Origin: CAISCU01 sp051861545
GTDB taxonomy: Bacteria; Bacteroidota; Bacteroidia; UKL13-3
Length of the DNA stretch: 64,000 bases
NCBI GenBank assembly: GCA_051861545.1
Contig: JBIMKP010000015.1
Span: 26,621 to 90,620, forward strand
Reading direction: 5' to 3'
The translations under genes and the position numbers were made by a program. Under the pieces are notes generated by a model, which ran no database searches, was not told the DNA's origin, and was given only the letters and a program-made list of their open reading frames with translations. Below are positions 1 through 7,356 of this stretch, piece by piece; the stretch's first letter is position 1, and each line of letters starts with the position of its first letter.

Positions 1-2
1 AA

Positions 3-107
3 ATTTTGAAAATTTCGGCAACAGAAAAAATTCATACCCAAAAAGCAGCTATGAATTTAGCTGAAAAAAGAATTCTTGATATGTCAAGAGTTCATTCTAC
101 CTACTAA
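3..107 (+). CDS. C-terminal end of a leucine (Glu/Leu/Phe/Val) dehydrogenase-like protein, partial
   Basis: The window opens inside an open frame that ends with TAA at 105-107. The visible 34 residues include the stretch NLAEKRILDMSRVHSTY. This resembles the C-terminal helix of Bacteroidota leucine dehydrogenases (an 'N-R/L-AE-RI' helix ending shortly after). A leucine dehydrogenase gene upstream of nusB, DUF1573, yajC and coaE is an order I recall from Bacteroidota genomes, which supports the guess. The catalytic and NAD-binding parts lie outside the window, so the name rests on a short tail plus gene order. Confidence 0.45.
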   Translation: MLKISATEKIHTQKAAMNLAEKRILDMSRVHSTY

Positions 108-118
108 AACCCAAAATC

Positions 119-186
119 AGCGGAAAACCGCAAACGTTCTTTCTTTTATAGCATCCAATAAGTTATAACGTTTGTGGTTTTCTGCT
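119..186 (+). promoter_or_regulatory. Long imperfect hairpin just upstream of nusB
   Basis: The arms 119-138 and 167-186 are 20 bases each and pair with two non-Watson-Crick positions, around a 28-base loop. There is no T-run after the right arm. Instead a perfect 12-base palindrome (CAATTATAATTG, 187-198) runs up to the nusB ATG at 200. The hairpin may end transcription of the upstream gene or may structure the nusB leader. The pairing is seen directly; the role is inferred. Confidence 0.5.
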
Positions 187-199
187 CAATTATAATTGT

Positions 200-1141
200 A
201 TGTTAAATAGAAGATTCTTACGTGTCAAAGTTTTCCAAACCTTGTACGGTTTTACTCAAGAGGAAAAACCTCTTGCTCACTTGTACAAAAGGACCATGAT
301 TAGTAATCTGGAAAAAACTTATGAACTTTATCTGTTCTCTCTTTCTTTTCCTTTGGAATTGAAATTTTTTGTAGAACAAGAACTTGAGCTCCAAAAAGCA
401 AAGTATTTCCCTCTAGAAAACCTTATTAAACCTTTGGATGCAATTAGGAACAATAAGGTTATTGCTTTAATGGAGCAAAATGTCCAATTTCAAGAGGCTA
501 TTAAAAAAGTAAAACCTCGTTGGATTGAATCATTGGATTTCTCTAAAAAAATATTCAATGAATTAAAAACACTTCCGTTTTTTCAAGAATATACTTCTAA
601 AACTTCACACACTTTTACCGAGGATAAAACTTTCTTAGTTACTGTTTTTGAACAATTATTCTCCGATTCTGAGCAGTTTGAATCTTATTTTGAAGAAGTT
701 TATGTTAATTGGGAAGATGACCAAGTTTTGGTTCTGACAAGCTTACAAAAGGTTTTAAATCAATTAAAAGAACCTAAGCCTGAATTCTTGTTAGATGCGC
801 ATAAAGATGAGGATGAAGACCTTAAATTCATGAAGGATTTATTTGATTTAACTATTGAACATCAAAAAGATTTTAATGAACTAATCAATTCTAAAACCCA
901 AAATTGGGACCAAGATAGAATCGCTTTGGTTGATATTCTTATGATGAGAATGGCTCTTTGTGAAATTTTATATTTCCCTTTTGTCCCCGTGAAAGTTTCT
1001 ATTAATGAATACCTTGAATTGGCAAAATTGTACAGCACGCCTAATAGTCATGGTTTTATTAATGGTGTATTAGATAAAATTCAAATGCAATTAAGAAGCG
1101 AAAATAAGATTAATAAAATGGGTCGTGGACTCAATGAATAA
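200..1141 (+). CDS. nusB: Transcription antitermination factor NusB (long Bacteroidota form)
   Basis: NusB binds boxA RNA with S10 (NusE) and supports rRNA transcription antitermination. The start MLNRRFLRVKVFQTLYGF is the usual Bacteroidota NusB N-terminus, which fixes the ATG at 200. The C-terminal third (about residues 215-305) holds the helical NusB core, with DRIALVDILMMRMALCEIL and the SINEYLELAKLYSTPNSHGF segment typical of NusB. At 313 residues it is about twice the length of the E. coli protein, as is usual for Bacteroidota, where an extra helical region precedes the core. DUF1573, yajC and coaE follow on the same strand. The ATG lies only 13 bases after a long hairpin. Confidence 0.9.
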   Translation: MLNRRFLRVKVFQTLYGFTQEEKPLAHLYKRTMISNLEKTYELYLFSLSFPLELKFFVEQELELQKAKYFPLENLIKPLDAIRNNKVIALMEQNVQFQEAIKKVKPRWIESLDFSKKIFNELKTLPFFQEYTSKTSHTFTEDKTFLVTVFEQLFSDSEQFESYFEEVYVNWEDDQVLVLTSLQKVLNQLKEPKPEFLLDAHKDEDEDLKFMKDLFDLTIEHQKDFNELINSKTQNWDQDRIALVDILMMRMALCEILYFPFVPVKVSINEYLELAKLYSTPNSHGFINGVLDKIQMQLRSENKINKMGRGLNE

Positions 1142-1160
1142 TTTCTTAATTAGCATCAGC

Positions 1161-1190
1161 TTTGAAAATCAATATGTCTTGTTAAATTTG
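1161..1190 (+). promoter_or_regulatory. Candidate Bacteroidota-type promoter upstream of the DUF1573 lipoprotein
   Basis: TTTG at 1161-1164, an 18-base spacer and TAAATTTG at 1183-1190 match the Bacteroidota primary-sigma pattern (TTTG, about 19 bases, TAnnTTTG). Transcription would begin near 1197, leaving a leader of about 17 bases before the ATG at 1214. This is a pattern match only. Confidence 0.5.
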
Positions 1191-1213
1191 CTATCCTAAC
1201 ATAAAAAAATAAA

Positions 1214-1672
1214 ATGAAAAGAATCTTATTTTTTGCCTTTACAATTGCGGCTTTTACTTTCAATTCATGTGATAGTAATCCAAAAGAAAAAGCCTCAACT
1301 AATTTGGTTGAGAATCCTGTTTCTGCAAATGATACTTCTGCTTCTTCAGCAGAAAATGCTCCAATTATGACTTTTACTGAAAATATTCACGATTTTGGTA
1401 AGTTAACAGATGGAGAGGTTGTAACTTATAAATTTAAATTTGTAAATACAGGTAAATCAGATTTGCTAATAACCAATGCTACTGCTTCTTGTGGTTGCAC
1501 TGTTCCTAGTTATCCAAAAGAACCTATAGCTCCAGGTGTTGAAGCTTCTATTGATGTGCAATTTAATAGCGCAGGTAAAGTTGGTATTTTTGATAAATCT
1601 GTAACCTTACTTGCAAATACAATTCCTTCCGAAACAATTCTTGCCATCAAAGGCGAAGTCTTAAATAAATAA
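1214..1672 (+). CDS. DUF1573 lipoprotein
   Basis: A 152-residue secreted protein. The N-terminus is a lipoprotein signal (hydrophobic FFAFTIAAFTF then the lipobox FNSC with Cys19), so it should be lipid-anchored in the cell envelope. Residues about 50-150 form a DUF1573 domain, an Ig-like all-beta fold, with the usual family features: HDFGKL near the start, FKFVNTGKSDLLI, and the ASCGCTVPSYPKEPIAPG block with paired cysteines. The biochemical role of the family is not established. It is commonly found between nusB and yajC in Bacteroidota, as here. The yajC start follows the stop after 2 bases, so the two are probably co-transcribed. Confidence 0.85.
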   Translation: MKRILFFAFTIAAFTFNSCDSNPKEKASTNLVENPVSANDTSASSAENAPIMTFTENIHDFGKLTDGEVVTYKFKFVNTGKSDLLITNATASCGCTVPSYPKEPIAPGVEASIDVQFNSAGKVGIFDKSVTLLANTIPSETILAIKGEVLNK

Positions 1673-1674
1673 AT

Positions 1675-2007
1675 ATGAATATACTGTTTTTAATGGGTCC
1701 TCCTGCAACTGGTGCAGGCTCTAATTCAATCATGAGTTTTTTACCTTTCATCCTTATTTTTGTGGTGTTTTACTTCTTTATGATTTATCCTCAAATGAAG
1801 AAAAATAAAGCACAAAAGAAATTCAGAGAGGCTTTAGGAAAAGGTGATAAAGTAATAACAATCGGTGGTGTTCATGCAAAAATTATTGATGCAAACGAAA
1901 CTACTTTCCTAATTGAAAGTGAAGGTACAAAATTGCGTATCGATCGCACTGCTGTATCTATGGAAGCTTCACAAGCTTTAAACGAACCTAAAAAAGATAC
2001 CAAGTAA
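1675..2007 (+). CDS. yajC: Sec translocon accessory subunit YajC
   Basis: A 110-residue single-pass inner-membrane protein of the YajC family, which associates with SecDF in the Sec holotranslocon. Residues about 22-40 (FLPFILIFVVFYFFMIYPQM) are the membrane helix. It is followed by the basic KKNKAQKKFREAL linker and the conserved GDKVITIGGVHAKI segment of the cytoplasmic domain, then a short charged tail. Length and order match the family. It begins 2 bases after the DUF1573 stop and ends just before a strong terminator-like hairpin. A protein with a SecD-type domain is encoded 1.7 kb downstream. Confidence 0.92.
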   Translation: MNILFLMGPPATGAGSNSIMSFLPFILIFVVFYFFMIYPQMKKNKAQKKFREALGKGDKVITIGGVHAKIIDANETTFLIESEGTKLRIDRTAVSMEASQALNEPKKDTK

Positions 2008-2019
2008 TTAAAACTAAAG

Positions 2020-2064
2020 GCTTATGAATTCGAAGAATCATTCCTATTCATAAGCTTTTTTATT
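2020..2064 (+). terminator. Intrinsic terminator after yajC, abutting the coaE start
   Basis: A perfect 10-bp stem (GCTTATGAAT at 2020-2029 with ATTCATAAGC at 2046-2055) is followed directly by a T-rich tract (2056-2064). The coaE start codon is at 2073, only 18 bases after the stem. So coaE needs read-through, a promoter inside this region, or regulation by the hairpin. Confidence 0.75.
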
Positions 2065-2072
2065 TTATCCTA

Positions 2073-2660
2073 TTGAAAAAAATTGGCATTACAGGAAATA
2101 TTGGTAGCGGAAAATCTACAGTTTCTAAAATATTTCAAATTTTAGGAATACCAATTTATGATGCCGATTCCAGAGCCAAATGGCTTATGTCTAATGATGT
2201 TAGTCTGGTAAATCAAATTAAAAATATATTTGGAGAAGAAGCATATTTAAGCAATAATACCTTAAATAGGAAACATATTGCTGATATCGCTTTTGTGAAT
2301 AAATTAAAATTAAACGAGCTAAATTCTGCAGTTCATCCAGCTGTAGCACTCGATTTTAAATCTTGGTCGAATACCCAAAATTCACCATATATTTTAAAAG
2401 AAGCCGCACTTTTAATTGAAAGCAGTTCTTACCTTGATCTTGATGAACTTATTCTAGTAAAATGCCCAATCGAAATTCGTATTCAAAGAACTATGAATAG
2501 AGATGCTGTTGATAGATCAAGTGTAGAGGCTAGAATCAATAACCAAATGTCTGAAGAAGATAAAGTTCCTTATTCAAATTATATCATCAATAATGATGGT
2601 AATGAATTGTTAATTACTCAAGTTCTCAAAATCCATCACCAAATTCTTGAAAAAGTTTAA
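2073..2660 (+). CDS. coaE: Dephospho-CoA kinase
   Basis: Catalyses the last step of coenzyme A synthesis, ATP-dependent phosphorylation of dephospho-CoA. The 195-residue protein starts MKKIGITGNIGSGKST, with the P-loop at residues 7-15. It continues with the family's YDADSRAKWL segment, the HP of LNSAVHPAV, the ILKEAALLIESSSY region and the IQRTMNRDAVDRSSVEARINNQM lid and helix. The start is TTG at 2073: the P-loop strand sits right behind it and no ATG fits. The last 14 bases overlap the next gene, which suggests translational coupling. Confidence 0.92.
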   Translation: MKKIGITGNIGSGKSTVSKIFQILGIPIYDADSRAKWLMSNDVSLVNQIKNIFGEEAYLSNNTLNRKHIADIAFVNKLKLNELNSAVHPAVALDFKSWSNTQNSPYILKEAALLIESSSYLDLDELILVKCPIEIRIQRTMNRDAVDRSSVEARINNQMSEEDKVPYSNYIINNDGNELLITQVLKIHHQILEKV

Positions 2661-3714
2661 TACCTGGCTATCAATTTTGATGGCTTTTTTTATGTTTCAA
2701 TCTAGTATGGCACAAAATACAAAGCCTCATCTAAATCCTGATTTACCTTTTGTAAAAATGGATGTTTCAGGTAATATTAAAGATTCTAAAAATAGGTTTG
2801 TTAATCAATACAATCCCTTTGAGCCTAAAACTGCTGATTTGTGGAAATGGCAGCGTGAAACTAATCCTCAAAAATCACTAAAAACCAAAGGCAATTCTGG
2901 ACTAGATTTAAAACCAGATACTAATTTCTTTCATTCAAAAAATGATGGAATGATTTGGCTTGGACATGCTTGTTTTTTTATCAGAATCAATGGTGTTACT
3001 ATATTAATTGATCCTGTTTTAGGAAATGCGGGTCCTGTGAAGCGACGTTCTGATTTGCCTTTTAAAATAAATGAATTAAAGAATATCGATTTTGTATTGA
3101 TTTCTCATGATCATAGAGACCATTGCGATAAACCTAGTTTATTGGCTCTAAAAAAGAATAATCCTAAAATGATAATTCTTACTGGATTAAACATGGCGCC
3201 ACTATTGAAGTCTTGGTTAGGTAATGAGATTCAAATTCAAGAAGCGGCTTGGTATCAAACTTATTCGCAGGCAAAACTTAATGAATCTGGAATTAGCCTT
3301 CATTTTATGCCTTCACGTCATTGGAGTAAACGTGGTTTATTTGATACCAATACTAGATTGTGGGGTGGCTTTATGTTACAATCCTATGCATCTAATATTT
3401 ATTTTAGTGGTGATACTGGATATGATTTACATCTAAAGGAAGTTGGTGACCTTTTCTCCAAAGTTGATTTCTGCATTATTGGGGTTGGAGCTTATAAACC
3501 AGAATGGTTTATGTCATCAAATCATATTTCACCTCAAAATGCTTATAAAGCTTTTAAAGAAATGGGTGCCAATAAAATGATTCCAATGCATTATGGTACT
3601 TTTGACTTAAGCGATGAACCTATGTTAGAACCTCGTCAGATTCTAAAAGATTTGCAAATAAATGATAATGGAATTTTGTTACCGGCTTTGGGTGAAGCAA
3701 TTTTATTTAAATAA
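2647..3714 (+). CDS. Exported metallo-beta-lactamase-fold hydrolase, NAPE-PLD/RomA-like
   Basis: A zinc-dependent hydrolase fold of the N-acyl-phosphatidylethanolamine phospholipase D-like branch. Residues 1-22 look like a signal peptide ending SSMAQ. The mature part has WLGHACFFIRINGVTILIDP, the metal motif SHDHRDH (His154, His156, Asp158, His159), YFSGDTGYD, and NHISPQNAYKAFKEM followed by IPMHYGTFDLSDEP, which is characteristic of this branch. The substrate is not known; phospholipid-type substrates are possible. The start is TTG at 2647 inside coaE, chosen because it gives a complete signal peptide. The next gene begins 3 bases after its stop. Confidence 0.8.
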   Translation: MKKFNTWLSILMAFFMFQSSMAQNTKPHLNPDLPFVKMDVSGNIKDSKNRFVNQYNPFEPKTADLWKWQRETNPQKSLKTKGNSGLDLKPDTNFFHSKNDGMIWLGHACFFIRINGVTILIDPVLGNAGPVKRRSDLPFKINELKNIDFVLISHDHRDHCDKPSLLALKKNNPKMIILTGLNMAPLLKSWLGNEIQIQEAAWYQTYSQAKLNESGISLHFMPSRHWSKRGLFDTNTRLWGGFMLQSYASNIYFSGDTGYDLHLKEVGDLFSKVDFCIIGVGAYKPEWFMSSNHISPQNAYKAFKEMGANKMIPMHYGTFDLSDEPMLEPRQILKDLQINDNGILLPALGEAILFK

Positions 3715-3717
3715 TTT

Positions 3718-4671
3718 ATGAAAATTAAAATCGTATTTGGTTTATTATTGACTGTTTTTGGTTTGGTATCATGCAATTCTCATCAGCAACATCTCGAATT
3801 TAAAATCGAATTAAAAAGCAATTCGGCGAAACAAGATTTAGCTGTTTTAAAAGAAAGAATCTTGGAATTATCAGGAGAAACTCCTCAAATTTCAGAACTG
3901 CCCAATTCAATATTTCATTTTAAACTAAATTCATTTCAGGATTCTGCTTTAATTTTTCAGGCTATTAAAACTCTAGGTAATTTTGAAATATGTGAGTCTT
4001 TTGGTTTGTTAGAATTATATCCAATTTTGGTAAAAGTGAATACTGAATTAATTGGCTCAAACAATTTACCTCAATCTCTATTAACTGATACTTCTGTTTT
4101 TGTAAAGAATAATCCTTTGTTCTCTATTCTAATGCCAAACACCAATGAGGTAAGTTCATTGTCATCTGGCAATCCTATAATAGGATATGTAATGTTAAAG
4201 GATACTTCCACCTTGTTCAACATTTTTAAACTAACAACTTCAAGATTGATTTTACCTAGTAATCTCAAATTCGAACTTGGAAAAATTGTGAATGAAAATG
4301 TTTATCCCATTTATGCTAAGAAACAACCATTATTTGATGGTTCAAATATTACATCGAAAATGTTTGAAAAGGTAAGTGTAGGAAAAACTGAAGATAGAGA
4401 GGATTTTGAAATCAATATTACATTGAAATCTCCATACAAAAAGTTGTTTGCAGATTTAACAAAAAGAAATATCCAAAAGGGTTTAATTATGAGTTTAGAT
4501 AATACAGTTCTTTCTGCCCCAATTGTTCAATCAGAGGTTTCAGGAGGCAGTTTTATCATCAATTCAAATTTTGTTCAAAAAGAAGCCTTATTTATTGCAA
4601 CTTGTTTAAAAACAGGTGTTTTAACAAATATACCTATTGTTCAGGATTTCGGATTTGTGAAAAACAATTAA
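3718..4671 (+). CDS. Stand-alone lipoprotein with a SecD periplasmic (P1 head-like) domain
   Basis: A 317-residue lipoprotein: MKIKIVFGLLLTVFGLVSC carries a signal and lipobox with Cys19. The C-terminal part (about residues 225-310) resembles the periplasmic P1 head segment of SecD, with YKKLFADLTKRN, GLIMSLDNTVLSAPIVQSEV, SGGSFIINSNF, and a helix ending in LKTGVL. There are no SecD-like membrane helices, so this is not a full SecD. It follows the metallo-hydrolase by 3 bases and converges on the pcrA-type helicase gene, with the two stop ends overlapping by 4 bases. A role beside the Sec export machinery is an inference from this domain and from yajC upstream. Confidence 0.65.
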   Translation: MKIKIVFGLLLTVFGLVSCNSHQQHLEFKIELKSNSAKQDLAVLKERILELSGETPQISELPNSIFHFKLNSFQDSALIFQAIKTLGNFEICESFGLLELYPILVKVNTELIGSNNLPQSLLTDTSVFVKNNPLFSILMPNTNEVSSLSSGNPIIGYVMLKDTSTLFNIFKLTTSRLILPSNLKFELGKIVNENVYPIYAKKQPLFDGSNITSKMFEKVSVGKTEDREDFEINITLKSPYKKLFADLTKRNIQKGLIMSLDNTVLSAPIVQSEVSGGSFIINSNFVQKEALFIATCLKTGVLTNIPIVQDFGFVKNN

Positions 4672-6950
4672 GCCAGAATTTTAAGTTTAGCGAATTTCAA
4701 AACCAACATTTTTTTTCCATTTCCTTCAAAATCAATATTGGCTTTTTTATTATCGCCAGCACCTTCTACGCCTAATACAATTCCTTTTCCAAATCTTTGG
4801 TGCTCAACATTCATACCTGTTTGTAAATTACTAGTATCATCACCAACAAAATTTGGGTCGGGTGGAGGAGAAGCTGCTGCGGTTTTCGAAAAGCTTGTTT
4901 TTACTGGATTTAATACCTTTTTTGGCAATCCACTTAATGACCTGCCTGGTGAATCAGAAATCTTATTCTCTTTAAATGTTCCTTTTGAATTAAACAAACT
5001 TTCAAAACTCAAAAATTGAGGGTCTATTTCTTGTAGAAATCTACTTGGTTCTGCATTTATAATCGAACCAAATTTAAACCTGCTTGTTGCAAAACTTAAA
5101 GTTAATCTTTTCATAGCTCTTGTAAGTGCTACATAAAATAATCTTCTTTCTTCCTCTAATTCTTGTCTGCTATTTAATGATAATTGTGATGGGAATAAAT
5201 TTTCTTCCAATCCAACTACATATACATATTTAAACTCTAATCCTTTAGCAGAGTGAATAGTCATTAAACTCACATGGTCTTTGTCTAAATTTTTGTCATT
5301 GTCGTCGTTGGTAAGTAAGGCAACATTCGACATAAAATCAGCCAGTTTGTTTGGTTGTAAAACACCATCTTCATCTGCAGTTTCTTCAACACTAAATTCT
5401 TTTATACCGCTTAAGAGTTCTTCAATATTTTCGTACCTAGCAATACCTTCAACAGTTTTATCTTCATATAAACTTTTTAAAACTCCACTTTGTTTAGCAA
5501 TATGCATGGCAACATCGTAGGCGTTTTTATCCATTTGAACCTGAAAACTTTTTATCATAGTTACGAAGTCTTCAATAACCCCTCCGCCTTTTAATCCAAA
5601 CTGACCAATATTTTCAATTACATCCCAAAGAGAAACTTTATTGTGGTCTGCAATGATGGTAATTTTTTCCATTGTTGTTTTACCAATTCCTCTAACTGGA
5701 TAATTGATGATTCTTTTTAAAGCTTCTTCATCTTTGGGATTAAGTACAACTCTAAAATAGGCCAATAAATCCTTGATTTCTTTTCTTTGGTAGAACGACA
5801 TTCCTCCATAAATTTTATAAGGAATACTGCTTTTTCTCAAAGCTTCTTCCATAGAACGACTTTGAGCATTGGTTCTATAAAGAATAGCAAAATCATTGTT
5901 CATTACATGGCTATTCATCTTTTCTTGAAAAATAGATGAAGCAACCAATTTGCCTTCTTCATTATCAGTTAGGGCTTTCATCACCCTAATTTTTTCGCCA
6001 TTTTCATTATCTGTCCAAACATTCTTTTTTATTTGGTCCCGATTTTTTTCTATTACACTTGAAGCTGCATTTACAATGTTCTGTGTACTTCTGTAATTCT
6101 GCTCTAGTTTGAATGTTTTAACATCTGGAAAATCTCTTTGAAAGCCTAAAATATTTTTAATATTAGCACCTCTAAATGCGTAAATACTCTGCGCATCATC
6201 TCCTACAACAGCAATATTTTGATGCACTGCAGATAGTTTTTTAATAATCATGTACTGAGCATGGTTGGTATCTTGAAACTCATCAACCATGATATACCGA
6301 AATTGGTGCTGGTATTTATGCAATGAATCTAAATGATTCGCAAAAAGTTTATAAGTGTTAACAAGCAAATCATCAAAATCCATAGCACCAGCTCTGAAGC
6401 ATCTGTCTTGATAGGTTTTAAAAATCAATCCAAACTTAGGTCTTCCACTTGAATTATCATTTTCAGCCAATTCATCATTCATTAAATATTCTTCGGCAGT
6501 AATTAATGAGTTTTTAGCTGATGATATTCTACTTAATAAACCAGCTGGTTTGTAAAGTTTATCATCAAGTTTCATTTCATTAACAATAGTTTTTAACAAA
6601 CTTTTGCTGTCATCACTATCATAAATAGTAAAGTTTCTTGGATAACCAATTTTATCAGCTTCCGACCTTAAAATCCTAGAAAAAATACTATGAAAAGTAC
6701 CCATCCAAATATTTTTCGCTTCGCTACCAACTGCAACTTGAACGCGGTGACGCATTTCTTTAGCAGCCTTATTTGTAAATGTTAATGATAATATTTGAAA
6801 AGGATCAACATCATGCCTAAGCATGTGCACAATTCTGTAAGTAAGTACACGCGTTTTTCCAGAACCAGCTCCGGCAACAATCATAACCGGTCCGTCTATT
6901 TGTTCAACAGCAGCTCTTTGAGCTTCATTCAATGTTTGAAGATAATCCAC
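4668..6950 (-). CDS. pcrA: ATP-dependent 3'-5' DNA helicase PcrA/UvrD
   Basis: A superfamily 1A helicase for repair and replication-fork maintenance. The 760-residue protein shows the motifs in order: Walker A AGAGSGKT (residues 26-33), TFTNKAAKEM, GTFHSIFSRIL, DEFQDTN, GDDAQSIYAFRGA, LEQNYRS, TIHSAKGLEFKYVYVVGLEE and ALTRAMKRL. The C-terminus ends in a Tudor-like segment (VEHQRFGKGIVLGVEG through VLKFAKLKIL), as in PcrA/UvrD and unlike RecB-type enzymes. A short membrane-protein gene lies 36 bases upstream on the same strand. Its 3' end overlaps the stop of the convergent SecD-domain gene, with no terminator visible between them. Confidence 0.93.
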   Translation of the reverse strand: MDYLQTLNEAQRAAVEQIDGPVMIVAGAGSGKTRVLTYRIVHMLRHDVDPFQILSLTFTNKAAKEMRHRVQVAVGSEAKNIWMGTFHSIFSRILRSEADKIGYPRNFTIYDSDDSKSLLKTIVNEMKLDDKLYKPAGLLSRISSAKNSLITAEEYLMNDELAENDNSSGRPKFGLIFKTYQDRCFRAGAMDFDDLLVNTYKLFANHLDSLHKYQHQFRYIMVDEFQDTNHAQYMIIKKLSAVHQNIAVVGDDAQSIYAFRGANIKNILGFQRDFPDVKTFKLEQNYRSTQNIVNAASSVIEKNRDQIKKNVWTDNENGEKIRVMKALTDNEEGKLVASSIFQEKMNSHVMNNDFAILYRTNAQSRSMEEALRKSSIPYKIYGGMSFYQRKEIKDLLAYFRVVLNPKDEEALKRIINYPVRGIGKTTMEKITIIADHNKVSLWDVIENIGQFGLKGGGVIEDFVTMIKSFQVQMDKNAYDVAMHIAKQSGVLKSLYEDKTVEGIARYENIEELLSGIKEFSVEETADEDGVLQPNKLADFMSNVALLTNDDNDKNLDKDHVSLMTIHSAKGLEFKYVYVVGLEENLFPSQLSLNSRQELEEERRLFYVALTRAMKRLTLSFATSRFKFGSIINAEPSRFLQEIDPQFLSFESLFNSKGTFKENKISDSPGRSLSGLPKKVLNPVKTSFSKTAAASPPPDPNFVGDDTSNLQTGMNVEHQRFGKGIVLGVEGAGDNKKANIDFEGNGKKMLVLKFAKLKILA

Positions 6951-6986
6951 AATGCGAAAATAACCCCGTTCATTGGGTTATTCGCT

Positions 6987-7178
6987 TTAAGATTTCAACA
7001 TCCGTTCAATAGGTATGTTGCCAATATGGTTTATTTCTGTAAAGTCGATATCTGGATGTGGGTTAAACATCGAGCTGATAAAGAAAAACAATGAAGCAGG
7101 AGGTAATACTATCATATACAGGATGTAAATGATATATCCTTTGTATCCGTAATGTTGATATTTTTTGAATAATTCCAC
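6987..7178 (-). CDS. Small membrane protein upstream of pcrA, hypothetical
   Basis: A 63-residue frame starting with GTG. It has a basic, aromatic N-terminus (ELFKKYQHYGYKGY), one long hydrophobic span (about residues 15-37, IIYILYMIVLPPASLFFFISSMF) and an acidic C-terminal tail. It lies 36 bases upstream of the helicase gene on the same strand and fills the gap with the divergent dipeptidase gene. It has the composition of a genuine single-pass membrane protein and not of an antisense shadow, as no gene overlaps it. I do not recognise a family. The GTG start is the only good option. Confidence 0.45.
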   Translation of the reverse strand: MELFKKYQHYGYKGYIIYILYMIVLPPASLFFFISSMFNPHPDIDFTEINHIGNIPIERMLKS

Positions 7179-7297
7179 TGCTCGAATTTAATTTCTTATT
7201 TCCAATCTAAAATATGGTTTTCAGTTACTTATCTACATTCGAATATAAGTATTTATTTTTGTGGACACAATAGTGGTGAATAAAAATTTATAATTGG

Positions 7298-7328
7298 TTG
7301 TTTTGAATTTGTACTAGGACTATTTTTG
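7298..7328 (+). promoter_or_regulatory. Candidate Bacteroidota-type promoter of the M20 dipeptidase gene
   Basis: TTG at 7298-7300, a 20-base spacer and TATTTTTG at 7321-7328 fit the TTG/TAnnTTTG pattern. Transcription would start near 7335, about 22 bases before the ATG at 7357. Pattern match only. Confidence 0.5.
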
Positions 7329-7356
7329 GCTACTTTTACTGATTATTTAGAAACCC

